Shown piece after piece: positions 24,208 through 31,774 of a stretch of 41,763 nt of DNA. Within the stretch, counting starts at the first letter, position 1; each line of letters opens with the position of its first letter. The translations under genes and the position numbers were made by a program. Under the pieces are notes generated by a model. The model had not been told where the DNA came from and did not search any database. It saw only the letters and a program-made list of their open reading frames with translations. Origin of the DNA: an uncultured bacterium (GTDB taxonomy: Bacteria > Actinomycetota > Coriobacteriia > Coriobacteriales > Coriobacteriaceae); the NCBI GenBank assembly GCA_905216175.1, contig CAJMSV010000006.1, positions 1 to 41,763 of the forward strand, read 5' to 3'.

Positions 24208-24244
24208 AACCTGCCAAAATAAACCTGTCCCTTTTTGGCAGGTT
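24208..24244. repeat. REP-like palindrome overlapping a stop codon
   Basis: AACCTGCCAAAA (24208-24219) is complementary to 24233-24244, with a loop containing CCTGTCCC. The right arm overlaps the stop codon of the DUF2791 ATPase (24243-24245). It separates that gene from the helicase within an otherwise tight operon and shares the GTCCC core with the palindromes at 195 and 10098. Confidence 0.6.
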
Positions 24245-25547
24245 AGATGGTGAATTCGGCGAAGTTACGGTCGCCGCCTGCGGTATCGGTGTCGCCTGTT
24301 GCGGTTGCTGGCGCCAGCGTGTCGCCACCGACGCTTTGCAGCAGCTCGGCTACGTTGGCGTCGGGGTTCTGACACAGGATGTCGAGCAGCTCGATAAAGT
24401 CACGGATGACCTCACGCGGCGTTAAGTGCGTATCGGCTCCCACGCGACCGAATTCGATCTTGAGGAAGTCCACCAAGTCGTTCTCGGTAAGCGTGGGCGT
24501 CCAGCCAAAGTAGCCGGCATGGATCTGCATGAGTTTTTCGATGAGCACCAGCAGCTCCTCATAGGTGAGTGGCTGCAGACGAATGATGGGCGCGAGCATG
24601 TCCTTAAGGTCCTCGCGCGCAAAGCGGCCCTGAGCGAGTCGGCTGCGCAGGGCTTCGTAGGAGAACACGCCGCGGCGGCGGTCTTCGATGGAGGTTGGCG
24701 TGCCGCCCATGATCATGCCCAGGTACTGCGCTTTGCCCTGGAGCGTGTCGTTGTACATGGTCAAGATCTTCTCGTAGTTGTATTGGCGCGTGATCGCGTT
24801 GGGAATCTTGTACAGATTCACGAGCTCGTCGATGAGCACCAGCATGCCCTTGTAGCCGCTGCAGACCAAAAAGCGCGCAATGAGCTTAACGTAGTCGTAC
24901 CAGTCGTCATCGCTGATGATGGTTGAGGACCCCAGTTCGGCGCGAGCCTCGCTCTTGGTGCGGTATTCGCCGCGGATCCATTTGGTCACGCGGCTCATGG
25001 CCTCTTCGTCGCCCTCGGATACGGCCGTGCGATAGCGTCGGAGCATGCGGGTGAAGTCGAAGCCGTGGACCATTTCCTCGAGCGGGGCCAGTTGGGCATT
25101 GACGGCAGACTCATCGGCATCGGCACACGAGGCGACCCAGCGATCCAGAATAAGGTTGAGCGCACCGCCCTCGGGGCGCGTCTTGGTCGATATATTGCGG
25201 ATGAGCTCGCGGTAGGTGGCAAGGCCCTGCCCCTGACCGCCCTGCAGGCGGCGCTCGGGCGATAGGTCGGCATCGGCGACGACGAATCCCTCGCCCATGG
25301 CGTGCGTACGGATGGTCTGAAGCAAGAAGCTCTTGCCGGCGCCGTAGCGACCGACTAAAAAGCGGAAGCTCGCGCCGCCATCGGCGATGAGACTCAAATC
25401 GGTGAGCAAGGCGCGAATCTCGACCTCGCGTCCCACAGTGATATAGGGAAGGCCGATGCGCGGGACCACGCCGCCCTTGAGCGAGTTGAGAATGACGGCA
25501 GCGACGCGCTTGGGCACGCGGGGTGCTGCGGATGCGGTATCACTCAT
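24243..25547 (-). CDS. DUF2791/BrxD-like P-loop ATPase
   Basis: A 434-aa ATP-binding protein. Walker A GRYGAGKS (66-73) follows a conserved start including ILNSLKGGVVPR and the block VGREVEI. The Walker B strand is GMLVLIDEL (234-242), followed by NLYKIPN and a long C-terminal helical region with GVFSYEALRSRL. This matches the DUF2791 family, which includes BrxD of type 2 BREX. ATG 25547 overlaps the end of the upstream TerB gene by 8 nt, so translation is coupled. Predicted to act with the TerB protein and the Lhr-like helicase. Confidence 0.85.
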   Translation of the reverse strand: MSDTASAAPRVPKRVAAVILNSLKGGVVPRIGLPYITVGREVEIRALLTDLSLIADGGASFRFLVGRYGAGKSFLLQTIRTHAMGEGFVVADADLSPERRLQGGQGQGLATYRELIRNISTKTRPEGGALNLILDRWVASCADADESAVNAQLAPLEEMVHGFDFTRMLRRYRTAVSEGDEEAMSRVTKWIRGEYRTKSEARAELGSSTIISDDDWYDYVKLIARFLVCSGYKGMLVLIDELVNLYKIPNAITRQYNYEKILTMYNDTLQGKAQYLGMIMGGTPTSIEDRRRGVFSYEALRSRLAQGRFAREDLKDMLAPIIRLQPLTYEELLVLIEKLMQIHAGYFGWTPTLTENDLVDFLKIEFGRVGADTHLTPREVIRDFIELLDILCQNPDANVAELLQSVGGDTLAPATATGDTDTAGGDRNFAEFTI

Positions 25548-27300
25548 GGTCTAGGTATCCTCTCACGTCTGCTTCGTAGTCCTCGATAATCTGCGGCCCT
25601 GCCGCGCTAAATTCAATTACGGTGTCGCCCACCAGGTCAAAGAGTACCTCGTTGATGGTATCGACGAGCATGTCCTCGCTCTGTCCCGATTGCACTACCG
25701 CCGATGTCGCTTGCGCTGCGTTTTGCTCGAGCAGTGCACGAAGGAAGGCATCTGCGGCGGGCGCGAGTTTGTTCGCAGCTTCGATGGGCGCGGGCGTTAC
25801 GGGTGCGGGCGCAGACACGAGGAGCGGTGCCACGACACCAAACTGTTCGGTGGATATGGTTGGCTCGTCGGTCTCGTCCTGCCGAATGGGTGCCGCGACC
25901 GCCTCGACAATCGCGTCGGCTACGGGCTCGGCTTCCGGTTGCCCTGAGTCCGCTGCCTCGGCTTCCACAGGTGCGCCGTCCTCGCGCTCTTCGTCGATTA
26001 AAAGTGCTTCGCGCGTTTGCGCAGCGGCGCTCCGAATGTGCCCCAGCTGAGTCAGGTCGATATCGATCTTGACGGGCTGGTGTGCGGCGTCCCACGAAAG
26101 CCATGCCACAATCTCGTCATCGATAATCTTGGCCATATATTTGGGGACCTTTTCTTCCTTATGGGGTTGGGCGGGGTCCAGCGCCAGGCGCAGGCGTTGG
26201 TCGCAGGCGCGCATCATTTCACCGAGCTTGCTGCTCTTTTGCCTACTACCGTGGATACGCATGCATTCCCAAAAGCCGTTTTGGCAACGGTAGATATGGA
26301 TAGGATCCAGGCGGTATTCGCAGTCCTCGTGGCGCTCGGGCGCAAAGAATACGGCCGAGGCAAACATGGTGTAGGGCATGGCCGTCTCCTCCCCAAATAA
26401 ACTCGCCACGATGCCGGTCTTTCGGTGCGTGTCATAGTAGCGCGCCATGCGGACATACACGGCGCATGCCACGTGGCGCAGATCGCGGTGGTGGCTGCGG
26501 TCAAGCCGCGAGTTACTTAGGTTGTACGTGGAGAGGGCGTTGATGGCGGCCATGAGTCGCTCCTCGCGCACCTCATCGGGCGGAAGGGGGAGCGTGGGCT
26601 CGGAGGTTTTGCGACGTTTGGGGGTCTGGTCGGACGGTGCCGGTGCCGGTACAAGGTCTCGTGCCGCGCGCCGCAGCTCGATAAGGGCGTTAGCGAACAT
26701 GACGGTTTTAGAGTCGCGAAGCAGCTTGGGGTCAAGCCCGTGGAACACGGCGTAGTCCTGCAACCACACGCGTGCAAACCGGTCGATGCCGGGCTCGAAG
26801 GCGCGGTAGGCATCCCAAAAGGCCTTGATCTTGTTAAAACCATCGAGCGGGTCATCTACGCCAATGCCGCAAACCAGCTCATAGAGATACAGAAAGGCAA
26901 AGGACGTAGACGTTTCCTCGACGGTTCCGCGGCGCACTTGGGCACGCCAGGTAAAGTAGCCGCGCAGCTGCCGGTCGCTCATGGCGTTGTAGGTGGGAAA
27001 GTACGACTTAAAGGTGCCGTTGTAGGGGCAGTCGTCCTCAAAATCGGCCATCAGCAAGCCTTGGCGGTAGAAAAGCTCGGCCTCCGATAGCCAGCGGCCC
27101 GCGCCGCCTTTGGGGTCATCCTGCCAGCGCGATATCTCGCGCATCTTGCGGTATTGGTCGGGAAGGAAGTTCTGCATCTGTCGGCCGGTTTTGAGAATCG
27201 GCTCGTCTGCGTAGACTTCATGTGAGAAACGGGCGGACTGATGGGTCCGGGCCTCGGCCATAATGCGCTCGATGAGCATCTTGATGTCCTGGTCGGCCAC
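25540..27300 (-). CDS. TerB_N/TerB_C-domain protein
   Basis: A 586-aa protein. The N-terminal half (about 45-270) matches TerB_N proteins (WLSEAELFYRQGLLMADFEDDCPY, FPTYNAMSDRQLRGYFTWRAQVRRG, FLYLYELVCGIG). A Pro/Ala/Glu-rich linker spans roughly 430-510, and the end (LAPAADAFLRALLEQ...VLFDLVGDTVIEF...IIEDYEADVRGYL) fits TerB_C. Such proteins have been linked by comparative genomics to DNA-processing gene sets. Starts with GTG at 27300 behind GAGGAG. First gene of the three-gene module; no other tellurite-resistance gene is nearby. Confidence 0.82.
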   Translation of the reverse strand: MADQDIKMLIERIMAEARTHQSARFSHEVYADEPILKTGRQMQNFLPDQYRKMREISRWQDDPKGGAGRWLSEAELFYRQGLLMADFEDDCPYNGTFKSYFPTYNAMSDRQLRGYFTWRAQVRRGTVEETSTSFAFLYLYELVCGIGVDDPLDGFNKIKAFWDAYRAFEPGIDRFARVWLQDYAVFHGLDPKLLRDSKTVMFANALIELRRAARDLVPAPAPSDQTPKRRKTSEPTLPLPPDEVREERLMAAINALSTYNLSNSRLDRSHHRDLRHVACAVYVRMARYYDTHRKTGIVASLFGEETAMPYTMFASAVFFAPERHEDCEYRLDPIHIYRCQNGFWECMRIHGSRQKSSKLGEMMRACDQRLRLALDPAQPHKEEKVPKYMAKIIDDEIVAWLSWDAAHQPVKIDIDLTQLGHIRSAAAQTREALLIDEEREDGAPVEAEAADSGQPEAEPVADAIVEAVAAPIRQDETDEPTISTEQFGVVAPLLVSAPAPVTPAPIEAANKLAPAADAFLRALLEQNAAQATSAVVQSGQSEDMLVDTINEVLFDLVGDTVIEFSAAGPQIIEDYEADVRGYLDHE

Positions 27301-27388
27301 CGCTTCTCCTCTCCTAACGCAGCTTCGGTGACCTCATATCATAGCACAGCATCAAACAGGTGTTCGAGATACTGCTGCGTAGATAGAT

Positions 27389-28105
27389 TTAGAACAGGAG
27401 GGCGTAGATGACGGCTATGACAACGGAGGGGAGCATATTGGCCGTGCGGAAGGTCTGAGGACGGATGAGGTTGACGCCGACGCAGAAGATGAGCATAGAG
27501 CCCACGAGCGATAAGCTGTCGAGGGCGGCGGCAGTCATGATGGGGGAGAGCGCGCCGGCAAACAGCGTAATCGATCCCTGGAATACGGCAACGGGCAGGG
27601 CCGAGAAGATGCAGCCGCGTCCGAGCGACGCTGTCATGGTGCAGACGATGATGCAGTCCAGTGCGCCCTTGAGGGCAAGCGTTGACCAGTCGCCGAGCAG
27701 GCCGTCCTGGATCGATCCCACAATTGCCATGGCGCCGATACACACGGTGAGTGAAGTCGAGACAAAAGCGTTGGTGAACTCGTTATCGCCCTCACTGCCG
27801 GTCTTGCGCTTGAGCCATTCGCCAAGGTTCTCGATGGCGGCTTCCAAGTTGACGGCCTCGCCGATGAGCGAACCGAGCGCAAATGAGACGATGAGCATGG
27901 TGGTGCCGGTGGTCGCTAGCGCCTTCCCATCGATAAGGAGCATCTTTTGCATGGTGCCGCCAAGGCCGATAAACAGGACGCACAGCCCCGATGCTTTCAT
28001 GAGCGTGTCTTGGATGCGCGGTGTGATGAAGCGGCCGCCCGCTAATCCCAAAAGACCGCCCGCAACTAAAAGCACAACGTTGATGATTGTTCCCAAGCCC
28101 GGCAT
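27389..28105 (-). CDS. DUF554 membrane protein
   Basis: A 238-aa multi-spanning membrane protein of the DUF554 family, with MPGLGTIINVVLLVAGGLLG at the start and further hydrophobic segments throughout (about seven). Polar stretch EWLKRKTGSEGDNEF lies in a loop. Function of the family is not established; a transport role is often assumed. ATG 28105 follows AGGAGGG; the ORF extension to 28174 has no ribosome site. Stands alone between the TerB module and the surface cluster. Confidence 0.85.
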   Translation of the reverse strand: MPGLGTIINVVLLVAGGLLGLAGGRFITPRIQDTLMKASGLCVLFIGLGGTMQKMLLIDGKALATTGTTMLIVSFALGSLIGEAVNLEAAIENLGEWLKRKTGSEGDNEFTNAFVSTSLTVCIGAMAIVGSIQDGLLGDWSTLALKGALDCIIVCTMTASLGRGCIFSALPVAVFQGSITLFAGALSPIMTAAALDSLSLVGSMLIFCVGVNLIRPQTFRTANMLPSVVIAVIYALLF

Positions 28106-28223
28106 GAGCCCTCCTGTATTGATGCCAACGTGGCAATCGTAGCAGAACGAAATGCGAGGCACATCGCGACTCATCTAATACGTTATATAAGTGGTGTTAG
28201 GAATGATGTGCAGCATTTAAGCC

Positions 28224-29654
28224 TCAGGTGGTTGTCGGGACATAGGGATAGTATTCAAAGCGCAGTGTCATAAGCCGCTGCGGGGATTCAATAGCCGCGG
28301 CGATGATATTGGCATCGCGGGCACGATCAAACCCTTCGAGTTCGATCTGATACGAGACGTCTTGCATAATGTCCAGACGTCGCCAGGCTAGGAGTGTGTC
28401 ACCATCGAATTCCAAGGTCTTGCCTCCGTCTGGAGCAACGGCGTATAGACGCAGCTTGGCGGTGGTTGCAGGGTCGACAACCGTGACCTTTTTAATTTCG
28501 TTTCGAGTATTCTTGGCGCCCAACAAGGTGAGCAGTGTTGGGGCCACGACCTCGCCCGATGGCAAAAAGACGACTTCGATGGATTCGGGAAATGCGATGA
28601 TAGCCGACTTGCGGACGGGCTGATTGGCGGCGGCAACTTCGATGTTCGCAGCGTCGATGACCTCTGTGTGGTCGAGCGTGGCAAGCACGCAGCAGTTACC
28701 TTCATCGATCTCTTGAGGATCAGCAAGCCCCAGACTGTCCGCGAGCTCGGGATCGTTTGGATCGGCAGCGGGCTCATTCGGCGCTTCGAAAGAAGCTGGG
28801 ACGCTGTTTGTCGGCGACGGCGTGTCGCCCGCACCTGCTTCTTTGTCCGCGCTCTCTTCTTGTATGGTTGCGTTGATGGGTTCGTCGTTTGGGGGGAGCG
28901 TCTTGGCGTCAAACGCGGAGGGGAGAATTCCGATGGCTCCGGATCCGTTCCACTCCATTTCGAGAAGCGCCGGGTCGGCAAGAATGCGTTGCCTGCTTTG
29001 CGCGTGGGCATCGATTTCAATAGGGCCTGCCTCTATCCCTCGTGTAAGGCTGAGTGATCCGGCTGGCTTCTCGAAATGAGCGTCTGTGTCTTTGGTGCTG
29101 ACGGCGTAGAACAGCAGGGACGCTTCTCCCGCCGCGATAACATCGGTACCGGCTTTGGTCAGCCGCAACGATGCCGTGAATGAGAGGGTGGGCTGCGCAT
29201 CGTCTGCATTCGCGGCGGCGCAGCCCAGACATATACCGCCTCCTTTCTCGAAAAACGCACCGTCGAAGGCGACCTTCGCTCCGTTCGCCGAGTCATCGAC
29301 CGAAGCGATGTCGATGCGCAGCTCTAAATTGCATGGATCGCCATCTGCATCGAGCACAACCGAGCGCCACGTGCAGACGGCGCACCCCGCCTGGGAGCCG
29401 TTTGCCTTGTTCGAACGCTTGATATCCACGACTATCGAGCCGTCCGTATTACGACGAAGGCATCCCGAGGTTGAGATCACGGCCTGTGCGATCGAAAAAC
29501 GCTCGCACGCAATGGCGCTCGACGGATTTGGTGCGGAACTTAGGGCTACTGGTAAGGAGTCTGCCATGACGGGAGTCGCCCAAGCGGCGACAGGCGTTCC
29601 GGTTGCGAGCGCGCCGCAGAGTGCGACGACGGGCAAAAGGTTCTTCGATGCCAT
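28224..29654 (-). CDS. Secreted protein of unknown function (476 aa)
   Basis: Begins with a signal peptide (MASKNLLPVVALCGALATG..., cleavage likely after AWA or VMA, residues 24-31). The mature protein has cysteine pairs (GCAVCTW, CLGCAA, NCC), an acidic Pro/Ala/Glu/Asp-rich linker near 250-310, and no C-terminal sorting signal. No domain is recognised. AAGGAGA stands before the ATG at 29654, 18 nt after the stop of the LAQTG protein. Last gene of a five-gene cluster for extracytoplasmic proteins; may be a surface-structure component or a partner released to the medium. Confidence 0.7.
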   Translation of the reverse strand: MASKNLLPVVALCGALATGTPVAAWATPVMADSLPVALSSAPNPSSAIACERFSIAQAVISTSGCLRRNTDGSIVVDIKRSNKANGSQAGCAVCTWRSVVLDADGDPCNLELRIDIASVDDSANGAKVAFDGAFFEKGGGICLGCAAANADDAQPTLSFTASLRLTKAGTDVIAAGEASLLFYAVSTKDTDAHFEKPAGSLSLTRGIEAGPIEIDAHAQSRQRILADPALLEMEWNGSGAIGILPSAFDAKTLPPNDEPINATIQEESADKEAGAGDTPSPTNSVPASFEAPNEPAADPNDPELADSLGLADPQEIDEGNCCVLATLDHTEVIDAANIEVAAANQPVRKSAIIAFPESIEVVFLPSGEVVAPTLLTLLGAKNTRNEIKKVTVVDPATTAKLRLYAVAPDGGKTLEFDGDTLLAWRRLDIMQDVSYQIELEGFDRARDANIIAAAIESPQRLMTLRFEYYPYVPTTT

Positions 29655-29672
29655 GGGGTCTCCTTAGCTAAT

Positions 29673-29954
29673 TTAGTGTGGCCTGTCCGTGTTTTGTTTC
29701 TGGCTGCGTTTGATGTGCAGACCGAGGCCGGCGGTTCCCGCGCCTGCTGCTGCGGCGCCTGCTGTCAAGAGCCATCGTCTGTCGCCTGTCTGCGCCAACG
29801 GTTCCTCGCGGTCGCCGCGGTCGAGCTCCGAGAGGTCGACCGTCACTTGCGTGGCGGCCTGCGCCTGTTCTTGCTGGGCAAAGGCCATGGCTGGCCCAAA
29901 CGCTAGGATGCTGACGGCGGCGGCCAGGGCGACGGCCTTATGCCGTGTGCGCAC
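29673..29954 (-). CDS. Small sortase-anchored protein (LAQTG motif)
   Basis: A 93-aa protein: signal peptide (about 1-26, ending AMAFAQ), a short acidic segment, the sorting motif LAQTGD (53-58), a hydrophobic Ala/Gly-rich helix (61-80) and the basic tail IKRSQK. LAxTG-type signals are typical of actinobacterial sortase substrates. The start is probably GTG at 29954, overlapping the end of the upstream gene by 17 nt, which implies translational coupling; ATG 29984 is in frame. No sortase gene lies in the window. Confidence 0.75.
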   Translation of the reverse strand: MRTRHKAVALAAAVSILAFGPAMAFAQQEQAQAATQVTVDLSELDRGDREEPLAQTGDRRWLLTAGAAAAGAGTAGLGLHIKRSQKQNTDRPH

Positions 29955-30537
29955 CGGGCTCGACCGTCCAGGTGATCGTCGCAACCTGATCGCCTTCGCC
30001 GGTTACGCGGAAGATGTCGCGCGTGACGCGGGCGACGTTTCCGCTTGTCTTGAGCTTGATTTTGTCCGTGCCGCCGGCAATGCCCTGGTAGCCCATGTCG
30101 AAGGCTGCATTCTTGGAAAGATCGAGGCCCGTCCCTTGCGCGGCGGCGCTGGCGTTCTGGAGCGCGCCGTCGGGGCCGACCTTAAAGTCGATGGAGTTCT
30201 GCGCGGTTCCGGCCTTGGCGTCGGCGGCAATGGTCCAGGTGTTCATGGCGTCGATCTTCATGTTGGTGACATGGATGCCGTAGGCCGAATGATTGTCGAT
30301 GGTGGTCGCGTCTTCTGAGGGGCCCTGAAGCGTGCCGTCGGCCTTGGCGACGAAGGGAATAACCGTCGGAACTTTGAACTCAACGTTGTCGATCTCGGTC
30401 CTGACCATTACCTTCGTGGTTCCAACGCGCCCGGCTGCCATAGCTGGCGTCGGGGCGGCGCCCATTGCGAGCGCGAGCGCGAGCCCTGTGCCCACGACGA
30501 GCGCTCTGACTCCGTTCATGTTCCTGGTGATGTCCAT
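29938..30537 (-). CDS. Secreted beta-rich surface protein
   Basis: A 199-aa protein with a signal peptide (about 1-35, MGAAPTPAMAAG) and a mature region rich in Thr, Val and Asp with likely beta strands (KVMVRTEIDNVEFKVPTVIPF, AYGIHVTNMKID, VARVTRDIFRV). It lacks a sorting motif. The layout, ending TITWTVEPG, is reminiscent of WxL-like or pilin-like surface proteins, but no family is assigned firmly. GAAAGGA precedes ATG 30537. It overlaps the small LAQTG gene, suggesting equimolar coupled synthesis. Confidence 0.65.
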   Translation of the reverse strand: MDITRNMNGVRALVVGTGLALALAMGAAPTPAMAAGRVGTTKVMVRTEIDNVEFKVPTVIPFVAKADGTLQGPSEDATTIDNHSAYGIHVTNMKIDAMNTWTIAADAKAGTAQNSIDFKVGPDGALQNASAAAQGTGLDLSKNAAFDMGYQGIAGGTDKIKLKTSGNVARVTRDIFRVTGEGDQVATITWTVEPGAHTA

Positions 30538-30626
30538 GGTCGTTCCTTTCTATTCGCCGCGGGCCGTCCCCGCGATGATTGGACGAATGCTGGTGAATTG
30601 CATGCGGTGCCGTGTCGGCCGGAAGG

Positions 30627-31136
30627 CTAGTTCTCGGTTTGCTCAACCCGTACCTTGACACGTGTCGGATTGCCGTGGCTGTCGAGGGTCTTTGCATCGA
30701 GTGCCTGGATCTCGATGTACGCCTCGCCTTCTTTGATGTCGCCGGCGGGGCACGTCTCGATTGTCTTGCCGGTCTCGACCACACCGGATTCGTACATGGT
30801 CTCGTCGTTTTGGATGACGCGGAATCGCTGGGGAAATTTATTGTCTTGGACGTTTTGCACGTTGACGCGCAGCTTGCCGTCCTCCTGCAGCTGAGCGACC
30901 GGCGCGACCGAAATCGTCATCATGTTGTCGCGGACGATGGCGTCGAGCTCATCTTGGATTTCCTGGCGCGTTTTGCCCTCGGCCGTCGTAACCGAAGCGC
31001 CCGCCTCGGGTACGGGCTGCGACTGCCAAACGTATAGTCCTACGGCGACAAGGGCACAGACGATGGCCAAGCAGGCAACGATGAGCTTCTTGCGACGACC
31101 CAGGCCTGCAAAGTGGGGTGGCTTCTTCGCGCTCAT
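30627..31136 (-). CDS. Membrane-anchored extracytoplasmic protein (169 aa)
   Basis: A basic start (MSAKKPPHFAGLGRRKK), one transmembrane helix (about 17-37) and an outer domain beginning VTTAEGKTRQEIQDELDAIV. The rest appears to be a beta sandwich (LRVNVQNVQDNKFPQRFRV, MYESGVVETGKTIE, AYIEIQALD). No family recognised; possibly an assembly factor for the neighbouring secreted proteins. ATG 31136 overlaps the upstream stop (ATGA), with AAGGA six bases before it. Confidence 0.65.
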   Translation of the reverse strand: MSAKKPPHFAGLGRRKKLIVACLAIVCALVAVGLYVWQSQPVPEAGASVTTAEGKTRQEIQDELDAIVRDNMMTISVAPVAQLQEDGKLRVNVQNVQDNKFPQRFRVIQNDETMYESGVVETGKTIETCPAGDIKEGEAYIEIQALDAKTLDSHGNPTRVKVRVEQTEN

Positions 31137-31429
31137 GCGGCATCCTTGGCGGTATAGACGCGCGCAAAGGTGGACGGGTCCGCTCCAAAGAGCATGTGAA
31201 GCATCAGACGGCGCGAGTAGACGAGCTCGTCGAAGTCGGGAGGGAGCTCGATGTCGTGGATATGCGCGATGTGGTGGGCGAGCGCCGAGAACGACTCGGG
31301 GTCGCAGATCACATCGGTGGTAACGTGGTAGACCGTCGTATCGGGGAATGCCTCTTCGTCGAAAGGCAGGAGATGGGGATCGTCGTCGACTTCGATGGCG
31401 ATGCCGTACTGGGGCCAGTAATATGCCAT
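31133..31429 (-). CDS. 98-aa protein, possible reduced nuclease-fold domain
   Basis: First gene of the surface cluster. YGIAIEVDDDP, then FPDTTVYHVTTDVI and a helical end (FSALAHHIAHIHDIELP). The strand-acid-strand pattern resembles the DUF559-like core seen in the 3722-4849 protein (AIECQG ... VLLLTHRQI), though the Asp/Arg-rich helix between them is missing. It may be a shrunken, non-catalytic relative or an unrelated small fold. GGGAGG precedes ATG 31429 and its stop overlaps the next start, so it is expressed with the cluster. Confidence 0.5.
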   Translation of the reverse strand: MAYYWPQYGIAIEVDDDPHLLPFDEEAFPDTTVYHVTTDVICDPESFSALAHHIAHIHDIELPPDFDELVYSRRLMLHMLFGADPSTFARVYTAKDAA

Positions 31430-31774
31430 GGGAACCTCCCTGCTTCTGGGCCAAAACTTCTATCGGTTTTGGCTGTCGACGCCGACCGTATCAGCCGCTA
31501 CTTGACCAATTTCTGACCAAATGCTTGACGGATTGGCGTCTCCGCAGGTAAAAGGCGGCAAAAAATACTCCAACTTTTTTCGAGCGACAATCGCGCGGTC
31601 GGCGACGGCGGGGCCATATGTGTCAAAAGCATCGTCTGCCGAGGAAATCAAGCCGCTCGCCGAATTGCACGAACGTAAAAAACGCCAATTATGGAGACGG
31701 TCTCGAACACGTCGACGAAACGATGCGGTAACATCTCCCTGCAAACACTGTAGTTAGCTAAAGGGGGAGTTCGC
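31430..31774. other. Divergent intergenic region with dyad and direct repeats
   Basis: This 345-nt stretch separates the minus-strand surface cluster from the plus-strand dehydrogenase operon. GCCAAAAC (31450-31457) and GTTTTGGC (31466-31473) form an 8-bp dyad in the leader of the surface cluster. TGACCAA occurs twice (about 31504 and 31514). An A-tract/T-tract pair, AAAAAATACTCCAACTTTTTT, lies near 31558-31580. No convincing gene is present; an ORF at 31521-31757 has no ribosome site. Confidence 0.4.

Noticed and set aside
21682..27300. Complete BREX system
   Set aside because: Only BrxD-like and BrxHI-like proteins are present; PglX, PglZ, PglW/BrxC and BrxA/B homologues are missing from the window.
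31521..31757. 78-aa ORF in the divergent intergenic region
   Set aside because: No Shine-Dalgarno and no recognisable domain; composition looks non-coding.
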